From assembly GCA_009829735.1 (NCBI GenBank), contig CM020620.1:21674020-21738019 (forward strand): DNA of 64,000 nt. Direction: 5' to 3'. A program made the position numbers and the translations under genes. Positions 55,801-64,000 of this stretch are shown here, one piece after another (the first letter of the stretch is position 1; each line of letters opens with the position of its first letter). The stretch is from Pyropia yezoensis (lineage: Eukaryota > Rhodophyta > Bangiophyceae > Bangiales > Bangiaceae). The notes below the pieces were generated by a model. It was not told the DNA's origin, ran no database searches, and saw only the letters and a program-made list of their open reading frames with translations.

Positions 55801-56766
55801 GCCTTCCTAGATCACTGGGTTGCCGCGTATGGCATCCCAGATAGTACACTATCGGACAATGGACCGCAATTTGCGTCCGTACTGTTTCAGGGAGTGCTGG
55901 ATATGTTGGGGGTTAAGGCAAACTATGCCACCCCCTACCACTCACAAACTATTGGGCAGGTGGAGCGCTATAACAAAACTATTGTTAGGCAGCTGCGCCA
56001 CTATGTGAGTGAGCACGTGAAGACGTGGGACCAATACATTTCTATCCTTACTACTGCCTACAATTCGCAGGTTCACTCATCTACAGGGGAAGTACCCCTC
56101 GCTTTTGTGACCCCCCGTCGCGTGCTGTCTATTGCCGTGCGGCGGTCGCTCCCAACTAGGGAGGATGGTGGCAGTACGCCTACTCCTACTGAGAGTAAGG
56201 CGGAGTTCGCCGCTAGGCTTGAAAACCTCATCCCTAAAGTCAGGGCTGAGATGGACAAAGCACAAAAGCGCTACAAGCGTACCTTTGACAAAAAGGTGCG
56301 CAATGCTAAACATGTCCCCGAGCAGGGTGACTGGGTGCTGGTACACTCGCACACCCCAACTGGGGGTAAGCTGGTATTCCAGACGAAGGGACCGTACCAG
56401 GTCCTTCGTACTGATGGGCGGCGCTTCACCATCGAAAGTGACGATGGGGTCCGCACAGTGAACGGACAGGACGTGGTCAAAGTTGCACCACCGCCTGCAG
56501 GCGACCCAGCTTGGGCACGTGCGTTGGAGTCGTGGCGCCTCCCCTCACTGCCTGCGGCCAAACAGGGCCCGCAGGAGTACGTGTTCGATAAGTTCATCGA
56601 CCACGGATGGGATGAAGACACTGACCGCCTCATGTTGAGGGTGCGTTGGTTTGGCTACAAAGCCAAGGATGATACGTGGGAGTATGTGGAGGACCTTCCC
56701 GCTGAGAAGGTCCGGGCGTACTGTGCCCGGAATGAGATAGACCCTAACAGCCCTCCCTCAACGTGA
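52784..56766 (+). pseudogene. pol: A2 pol polyprotein (one frameshift)
   Basis: From ATG 52784 to TGA 56764-56766. Protease LDTGSGASLIRKS. RT with SPVVIVPKVDGTPRFCIDYRKL, LPFGLYNAPATFQ and YLDDIIVFSRS. RNase H with YILDVDASYDQLG. Integrase with zinc finger ending CTSCAQN and D-D-E core (ATDILGP, LSDNGPQ, GQVERYN). Chromodomain-like tail (LMLRVRWFGYKAKDDTWEYVEDLP). A 1-nt deletion near 53474 (GATTTTCGGGG where A1 has GATTATACGGGG) splits it; from 53488 a 1,092-aa frame is open. It is otherwise full length and would make the element's protease, RT and integrase. Confidence 0.92.
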
Positions 56767-56877
56767 GGGAAGGCCGAGTAACAGTGCCACGAGAGTGCTT
56801 CAAGTCGAAGTGGTACGCAGAGTGGCTTTTAACTACAGCCCTAACCCTCACACTCTCACAACAAAGGCAGCTGCCAA
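56767..56877. other. A2 convergent 3' interval
   Basis: Only 111 bp separates the pol stop from the antisense ORF stop. It is well conserved with A1 and has no hairpin array like that of family B. Confidence 0.5.
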
Positions 56878-58821
56878 CTAGGCACGCATGCTAGACTCTC
56901 CCACTCCACAGCCCTCGCCCTCACGTGGAGGCGAGCGGCGAGACCCACGCCGATAACGGTCTCCACTCGTTGGAGGGGGCGGCGGCTCCAAGTCGGAACC
57001 GTCGCGCCCCTCACGGTCGCGCAAGTGGCGCCGACCGTGGCCACTCTTCTGCCTGGTCTTGCGCGCAAGTTTGAGACGCAGACGCTGGACAGACTCCGTC
57101 TCCGACGGGGTAGAGGACTCCGAGACGGAGTAAGACAACTCGTCTTCCGACACGGAGGGAGAGCGCCGAGAGTGTCGGCGACGACGGCGAGAAGGCGAGT
57201 ATGCCCGGCTCGCGCGACGTTTGCCACGCCCAAGTGGGGCTGGCTGGGGCATAATAGCCCCAATACGAGCCAACTCGGCTGTCATAAACTCCGCCACCGA
57301 CTCGCAACTCGCGGTCGCTACTGCAGTACGAACGCGCTCCTCAAGTTGAGGAGTCTCGGAACTCTGTAGGGTTGTGGTCGACGCGGCCAACCAGGAAATG
57401 GTGCGCACCAACGTGGTGATCATCATCTCTGAGGTTAGAGGCGTGGGCGGCAACACCAACTTGGGGTATACCGTCAGGAGGGTGGCCCCCAAGTTGGGGG
57501 ACACCGGGGTGGCCGACTCAACGGCCACGCTGATCGGGATGTTCCCGTGAGGTTGGAAAGGAACAGGAGGAAGCGGAGGGGCCCGCCGAGGTGGCGGTAC
57601 CCGGGTGTAACTGCGACCCCGACTTGGGGCTCCCGCAGTGGGTTGAGTCATGTGGTCATCATAGGACGGCACGGCCATAACTATGGGCTTGTCCGGGGGT
57701 GGCGCAGTGTGGCGATCCACCCCCGGGGCATACGGGTAGTCCCCGATGCCCAACCCCTCTCGTAGGACCACACGGCCGTCGTGAAGTTCACGAGCGACCC
57801 ACACGAACTGGCGAAGTGCGCCATCGTCCTTGGGCCCACGAGTGGGGCGGCGCAACTTGTGCTCAATGCTCTCCCACTCGATAAACTTATGGAGCCGGAG
57901 CATCTCCTCAAGTAGAGTGAGTTGTCCTGATGAGCACCCCTCAGCAACTAGCTGAGGGGTGAGCTGTTCCAAACCCTGGATGAGCCGGGGGGGGAGATGC
58001 CAGAGCATCCCCCGCCGCTGAACACAGGACACCCAGGTCGACATGACCTCGAGGAGCCACTGGGTGGCCAACATGGTCCACACCAGGTGATCAGGGGCAG
58101 CCGTCAACATGACGGAGCCGAAGTGGTCAAGCAACCGGGGCAACAACGCCGGGAACCCGTAGGGGACCTCAACTTGAGGCCACCACTCGGGCTTCTTCGG
58201 ATAGTACTGCTCCTTACTGGCAGCAGACTGCTGAGGAAACTCGAGTTAAGCCGAGGTCACCAAGTAGGGACTTCGCCGGAAGTCTTTCTCCATCCGCACA
58301 TCAAAGTGATGAGTGTGCGGATCGGCCTCGTGGAGGTACGGTGGGCGAGTTGCCACAGCGTCCCACGTGAAGGTCGGCAAGTCGCCGGGACCCGGGATAG
58401 TTCCCCCGCGGTCCACCATGGCCTTGGCACGTTGGACGTCTTCAACCCCCTCGTCGTCCAGGAAGGCAAACTGGTCCGTCCTGAAGCCGGCCGGGAACCC
58501 GACCCTACGGGGATACTTCTCCCGTAGGCGGTCCCATACCCGGCCCATCGCTGCGCCAAGTCGGCCACTGCGAAGAACAGTCAACCCCTCCTCATAAAGC
58601 GGCCAAGCGGGGTAAAACCACCGCCCCAAGGCCTCACGCGGGACAACTTGTCCCGCCTCCGGGGGAGACCCCGCCGTCAACCCAAAGCCGGGTGACGCGA
58701 GAGTCCCATCCCCCGGAGCGATCGCGGAGCCCCCGCCGGAAGTCCCGGCGGGTGCTGCACCGTAGGAGGTGTCCTCCATGCGCTCGTCAAGAGAGTCCGT
58801 CTCCACTCCCGGAGTCGCCAT
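56878..58821 (-). pseudogene. A2 antisense ORF (one stop codon)
   Basis: Homologous to the A1 antisense ORF. From ATG 58821 (MATPGVETDSLDERMED) to the stop at 56878, about 648 codons with stop. It is interrupted by one TAA near 58246, where A1 has CAA (Gln). Its C-terminus is longer than in A1 and remains Arg/Ser-rich (RRRRRHSRRSPSVSEDELS). The central region, QLTLLEEMLRLHKFIEWESIEHKLRRPTR, is almost unchanged from A1. The function is not recognised. Confidence 0.75.
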
Positions 58822-59159
58822 GGCTCTCCCCAAGTTGGAGAGAGACGCTCTGGCTATCGCAGCACGAGACCCGCCTCGAGTTGAGGGGGACTCGGATCGT
58901 GGGTATACGGGTGGCCTCCCCAGCGTGGGGCGGCCCAGTGGAAGGTGAAGGGGAGGTGGTGGTGATGGTGAAGTGTGAACTGAGGAGAGCAAGCTGCCGA
59001 GTGGGCAAGCTTGAGGAGAGGGGCGGTCAACGTGACTGCCTCCACATCCGTGTTACGTACTCGATGGGGGACAGCAAGTCGCGCCCCCAACGCCGAGACG
59101 TGCGTTTACGCACCCCCTCACAGGGCCGACCGGGTCGGTCGGAACTGAGGAGAGGGGAG

Positions 59160-59628
59160 TGTGGCAGTATTGACCCCCAGGTAGGGGGGCAACACGTGCC
59201 ATGCAAGGGGCGGCAGGCCAGTAGCCTGATCCGTTCCTCCCCCTGCATTTGGGTCCATATTCCCTAAGTTTGGTATAGTTAGCTTTGTAGTAAATCCAAC
59301 TTGGATTTGAGGGTTTTCTGCATTTATCGTCTTGAATTTTCGTGTGGCCCGGTGGGCAGGTGCTGGGGTGGGAGATTCTGAGTGGCGAGATTCTGAGTGG
59401 ACCCTGGGGGGATAAGGGGAGGGACAGCGGGGCTTGGCCCTGCGTCCCCGTCCCGACCAAGAAACTGTTGGACCACACACCATCTTCTTGTTTGTTGGTG
59501 GGGGGTTTGCCCCACAACAGGGACAGAGTGTGTGCGACTTGCACTTCTTCCGGTTCCCCCGACACGGGAGGCAGCCCTGGCACACCGCCCCAACTTGGGT
59601 GCCGTGTGTGCTTGTGGTTTTTGCCACA
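59160..59628 (+). repeat. 3' LTR of A2
   Basis: 469 bp, TGTGGCAG...TTTTTGCCACA. After it B3 resumes with TTACCGGGTCGAG. Confidence 0.95.
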
Positions 59629-59690
59629 TTACCGGGTCGAGCTGGTTCCGGCTTTCTGGCACGGGGCGCCCCTGCTACCCCGGCTTCACC

Positions 59691-62060
59691 ATGTCGGACC
59701 CCCAGGTACCCGGGGGCGAGGACGACCTTCTGCTTGAGGAGGAGCAAGGGGTGATGGTGGACGAAGTTTCCGTCTCTGCCACCGCCGCCGAGTGCTTCTT
59801 GGCGAGCTCGTCGGAGGACGCGGACGACCGGGTGACCGTTCGTGTGGCCCCGGAAGGCGCGCCGGGCGGGTTGTCGTCCGTGTGTAGCGGCACGACGGCT
59901 CCGTCGGGTGGCGGGCAACCGCGCGCAGCGATGGCCTCTACCGCTACTCCTCCGGCGGTTCGGATGGCTTCTGTCGCCGGTGCCGGCGCGGCTCTACCTC
60001 AAGACGGCGTCGCCGGCGTGTCGGATGGTCGTGGCCGCACCCCGGCCGAGCCGGCGGGTCAAGACGGCGCGGGTGCCCGCCCGGTTGGTGTGTCCCCGGC
60101 AGCGGGTAACGGGTCTACTGCTGCTGCCCCCGTGGGGCCCGCGTCAAGCCCGGGTGGCGGCGGTGCTCTACCCGCGGTGCCGCGGACCCCTGGTGGTCAA
60201 GACGTATCTACCCCGATGGCCGTGGACTCCGGGAGTTACTCCGGGCGGGCGCCCGCCCTTCTTCTTCCTCCTCGACCCCGTGCTCGGCCGGGGCCGGCCC
60301 ATCTGCCGGTGGGGCTTCCCCCAGCGCCCCCTATTCTTCCTGGTCCTGCCCGGTTTGCCCCTTTGGGTGGCGTTGTCGCCTTTGCGGCGGGTCAACCCGC
60401 TGTGTCGATGTCCGACTTGGTGGCTCGGGTTCGAGGCCTGACTGTGCAGGAGTCGATGGAGTCCGCTGGGCGGATGCGGGTGGACTCCCACCAGCCGCGT
60501 CTTCCTGGAGAGACTTCCTGGCGCGTCAGGGTGGACCCGAGTTGGGAGCGGGAGTTGGTGCGGCTGGTCAACCATCCGAACGCGGTCCGGGTGGAGCATC
60601 ATTAGATCCTGAGCCAGCCGGATGACCGGCATGCGCAGCTCTGGCGCACCCGGATCGGGCGGGGTGAGGTCTACCTCGACTCCGCCTTCTGAATATGCGA
60701 CTTGGTTGCCCCCGCGTCGCCGCGGGAGGTTGACTACCCGGCTAGTGCTCGGGGGATTGCGGCGGCGGCGGAGCCGGTTGCGTTTGGGGAGACGGTGGGT
60801 GATACCGGCCGGTATCCCGGGTTCGAGTACTTCCCGGGGGTATCCCCGTACCTGACGTTGACGGCTCCGTACCCGCCTATGGCGGGGTTGAAGTCAGCGT
60901 CGAGCTGGCGACGCAACCATGGTGTCATAGCGGATGCGTTCCGCACCGATATTACGTGTGCGTTGCAGACCAGTAACGGTCGCGCGCCGGTATACACTCC
61001 CGTGCGCCCGCCTCTGTGGCAGGAGGGGTGGGAACCCGCCCCTGCTTTCCGGTTTGACACCGGCTCCTGTCTCCGATACTTCGGGAGTGTGTTGGCCTCC
61101 CGGCCGGTCCACCCCTTGCAGGGTACCTTCACCCTTGAGGTTTCCCTCGGGCAGGCTTCCTCCTTCTTGCTGTCCGTCCGCCGGCAGGGGCGCCTGTTTC
61201 ATCTTCCGACGGGTGTCCGTCGGCACATCGCGCAGTTGGGCGTGGACATGATAGCCGCCAAGACCGGGTTGGCCCCGGAGTTCGAGGCCCTGCTGGCTGT
61301 TCACGATGCCGTGAACTGGGCTGGGGTGTTGGCCCTTCCCTCGTACCGGGACCCGCAGGCTGGGGCCTCCCCCTTGCCTCGTCACTCGTTGCGTATCCGG
61401 CGTACTCAGCCGGGTGAGCCCAATTGCCATGGGTGGGCGTCCACCGAGACTGTTCCTGACCTCGGTATTCCCATGGTTATCCGTGACCCTCTTCAGGTCC
61501 TCGCCCCGTGGTTCGGTAACCCGATACCGGTGGCGGTTGGCCGTCGTCCCCGAGAGTGGGGCTCTGCGGGTGGGGAGCGTGAGGTGTCCCGTCGTCGGGC
61601 GGAGCCCCGCCGGGTTTACGGTGGAGCTCCTTCAGTTGGGTCCTACCGGTCCTCGTATCAGGTGCCACCGGCTCCGGTGGTAGCCGTGTCGGCTCCTGTG
61701 GCTCCTCTGGCTGCGCCAGTGTCACCTGCCGCCCCTTTCATGCCTGACGGGGGTCCCCGTCTCTGGTATGAGGGCGTTGACGCCCTTGTTGCCCGCGCAA
61801 TGCGGGAGGGTCTCTCTGTTATCTGGGGGGACATCCCCCCAGGTGCTGCGCTGGTTGGGTCCGCGCGTTGCTTCGGCGGCGTGCCGGACCGTCTCCAGTC
61901 CGCTCTGGTGGACGTGGAAGCCGGCCGCAGCACCCTCGTCCAGCTATGCACCGAGGTAACTCGGGTGATTGACCGTCGTGAGATTGCCGACCGGTGGAGC
62001 ATGGAGGTGTTCGCGCTTACGCGTAAGTGGCCTCCCTCGGGCAGTGGGTCTACCCACTGA
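59691..62060 (+). pseudogene. B3 antisense ORF (broken)
   Basis: Starts at ATG 59691 (MSDPQVPGGEDDLLLEEE). The frame is open to TAG 60603-60605, where B2 has TGG (ILSQPDD context), with a second stop TGA near 60690. It is open again from 60702 to 62060, ending SGSGSTH as in B2. Only point mutations break it, so decay is recent. Confidence 0.85.
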
Positions 62061-62511
62061 AGCGTGCTATTGTTTGTGAGGGAGAGGGCCCCGGTAACCC
62101 TTATGGTGGCCGGGTAGTAGTGAGTATAAACTCATCCCCCGCTGGTGCGTTTGCATGACACCAATGGCTGCCATTAGGGAGTACCCCGTCTGACTTAGTC
62201 GTGGCTTGCCTCGGTTCTTTCCCGCCTCCCCCTACCCATCCTGGTTGGTTAATACTCATGAAGGTCAACCTTCCTCGGTCCGTCACTTGCCCCATGGATG
62301 AAGGTTTACCTTGGTGTAAGCCTTAGGTTACTTTGAAATTATCGGAGTTAGTCATCTCCTTCAAGTAAACTTGTAAAAGTCAGTAGCTTACTTAGGTTGC
62401 CTAAGACCGCTCCAACTTAGTGAACCTAAGTCTTGCAGAGTCCATGTGACACCCTACTTAGTGCGTATGAGCCTCACCCCCCAACAGCCGAAGTCGGTGT
62501 CGGTTGGGTTG
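62061..62511. other. B3 convergent 3' intergenic region
   Basis: Contains two CTTAG...CTAAG hairpins (62391-62405 and 62416-62430) and the stop-adjacent hairpin CCCAA...TTGGG (62480-62508). Confidence 0.6.
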
Positions 62512-64000
62512 TTATAGTAGGTGTCGTCGCCTCATGTAAGGCATGAGGAGTTGGCGGGGTATATTCGCCGCCTGTTCCCAGGTGGGTGAGTCGTATCCGA
62601 CCCACATCACCTTGACGTACCAGGGTCCTGGTAGGTCCGGGTCGGTGTGCCCAACAACGCTCTCTACTAGGTATGGAATCCCATCCGGCCCCACCGGGTC
62701 ATCTGACCGGTGGGTTGTAAGAGCTTCATGTAGCAACCCAGCCGGTACCGGCTGAGCCTGTTCCGGCTTCGGAGCAGGTGTCACATCATAGAGGCTGATG
62801 CGTTGTATCTCCGTATCGGAGTGCAGGATGACAGAGTGATCGTCTCTGTGTTAGATCTGGTACGGTCCCTTGACCGGTTGCATAAGCTTGTTCCCTCAGA
62901 ACTTCTGGTGTCTGATGTAGACCCAGTCACCTGTTACCAGGGTTGCGTTGCGTACCCGTAGTCGAGCGTCGAAGTTCTTCTTGTATCGAACTTTTGTACG
63001 GTCAAGGGCACCCTTGAGCTTGGGTATCATCCACGATAGCTTGGCCAACCAAGCTAAGTGGATCCGTTCGGCCGGTCGGCCCTTCAAAATGTGATACGGA
63101 GTGCACCTGCCCGGTGGCAGCGTCAGGTTCCCGACGCCCATTGGCATGACCCATTCCAGTGGTGCAATACTGGTACTTCGGTGGGGCCTGGCATTGTATG
63201 CCAGGGTCAAGACGGACAGAAGCCTGTCCCACGTCTTCGTGTGCTCCGCCACATGGCATTGGAGCATCTTGACGATGGTGCGGTTGAACCGCTCCACCTG
63301 CCCGTTGGATTGCGGATGGTAGTCGGAGGCCCGACGGGGTTCGATGCCGAACATGCCCAGGACCTTAGTGCAGAATGCTGACGTAAGGTTTGCTCCGTGA
63401 TCGGAGAGGAGTTGCTTCATTACTCCGTAAGCACTGATCCAGTGGTCAACCACTGCGTTCATGATCGTGTAGGCCGTATCGTTCGGGATCGCTACTGCTC
63501 GTGACAGCTTAGTAAAGCGGTCAGACATGACCAGGATGTACCTCTTCCCTTCTTCCGTTACCGGAAGCGGTCCGAGTATGTCGATAGCGACTTGCTCGTT
63601 GGGCCAGTCTGGGGGGAACAGTTTCATCGCGGATGCCCGCCTATGAAGACTCATGCGATTCCGTGCGCACGGGTGGCATCCCCGCACGTGGTCGATTACG
63701 TCGGCGGCCATTGCTGGCCAGTAGAAGAGCCTCCGCATTGCTGCGAACATGCGCGAACCCCCCGGGTGTCCGGCTGTGGGGTTCTCGTGTTCTCGTTCCA
63801 TGACGGCCTGCCGTAAGGACACGGGAACCACGACCTGATGCCGTCCATCGGCGGGTGCCCGCCGATATATGAGTCCGTCCTCGTTCTCGGAGAAGATGTC
63901 GGCCGTGCCGGCCAGGAGGTTAGCGCGATGGCGTTTACAGTCATCGTCATTGGACTGTGCCTCGCGGAAGTCCGCGAGGGTCAATGAGCACGCAATGTGT
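62512..64000 (-). pseudogene. pol: B3 pol, C-terminal part (broken, partial)
   Basis: Integrase (CHPCARN, AIDILGP, LSDHGAN with Asn to His next to the catalytic Asp, GQVERFN) and the chromodomain-like tail (YVKVMWVGYDSPTWEQAANIP) ending at TAA 62512. Stops near 62850 and 62896 interrupt the linker before the tail. The rest of pol continues past the right edge. Confidence 0.88.

Larger units (their letters stand above)
52170..59628 (+). mobile_element. Ty3/gypsy element A2, right segment
   Basis: Continues A2 after the B2 insertion: gag end, pol, antisense ORF, purine-rich tract (GAGGAGAGGGGAG, about 59147-59159) and 3' LTR. Apart from the B2 insertion the visible lesions are one frameshift in pol and one stop in the antisense ORF, so A2 was nearly intact when B2 landed. 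Confidence 0.95.
59629..64000 (-). mobile_element. Ty3/gypsy element B3, main segment, runs off the right edge
   Basis: Continues B3 after A2: the rest of the leader, antisense ORF (+), convergent region and pol C-terminal half (-). Gag, the rest of pol and the 5' LTR lie outside the window. Confidence 0.92.

Noticed and set aside
1..64000. CRISPR arrays, bacterial operons, rRNA or tRNA genes
   Set aside because: No spaced short repeats of CRISPR type, and no rRNA or tRNA cloverleaf sequence recognised; the genome context is eukaryotic.

Overview
The window looks like nuclear DNA of a eukaryotic alga. It has very GC-rich, triplet-rich single-copy DNA at the left (1-8,560), a nuclear plastid terminal oxidase gene with a spliceosomal intron and a plastid-targeting leader, and then about 55 kb of transposable elements. 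The base composition, Gly/Ala/Pro-rich proteins and PTOX fit a red alga such as a Bangiales (Porphyra/Pyropia) genome; this is inference, not proof.

Left part. Positions 1-2,002 carry a 72-bp minisatellite inside a long open frame. PTOX lies on the minus strand at 4896-2729 (two exons, intron 4043-3709). A low-complexity candidate gene lies at 7327-5504 (minus). From 8.5 to 23.7 kb the host sequence holds DNA-transposon relics: a hAT-like transposase C-terminus (9338-9195), an unrecognised broken ORF (21104-19824) and a Tc1/mariner relic (22658-23631).

Right part. Two Ty3/gypsy families with chromodomain-like C-termini, here called A and B, make up the rest. A has about 469-bp LTRs with ends TGTGGCA...TGCCACA and all copies are on the + strand. 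B has 363-bp LTRs with ends TGTAGCA...TGCTACA and all copies are on the - strand. A1 (10459-19823) is a complete, decayed element. From 23680 the copies are nested five deep: A3 is split by B1 (at 26583), B1 by B3 (33416), B3 by A2 (34303), and A2 by B2 (36226-52169). A2 resumes at 52170 and ends at 59628; B3 resumes and runs off the right edge. LTR divergence falls in the expected order (A1 about 5%, A2 about 2%, B2 1 of 363).

How the genes work together. In both families gag ends at the same slippery heptamer, GGGAAAC, with pol in the -1 frame. Family A adds a 6-bp stem 6 nt downstream, with a compensatory change in A3. Pol has protease, RT, RNase H, integrase and a chromodomain-like tail. 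Both families also carry a long antisense ORF between integrase and the 3' LTR (A about 620-650 aa, B 815 aa), of unrecognised function. The B antisense ORF shows mainly synonymous differences between copies, so it appears to be a maintained protein. These two antisense proteins are the best candidates for an undescribed component.

Caution. B2 contains a gap of exactly 500 N (45197-45696). The 4.62 kb to its left (40577-45196) is repeated to its right (45697-50315). This is most simply two overlapping contig ends that were not merged; true B2 would then be about 10.8 kb.
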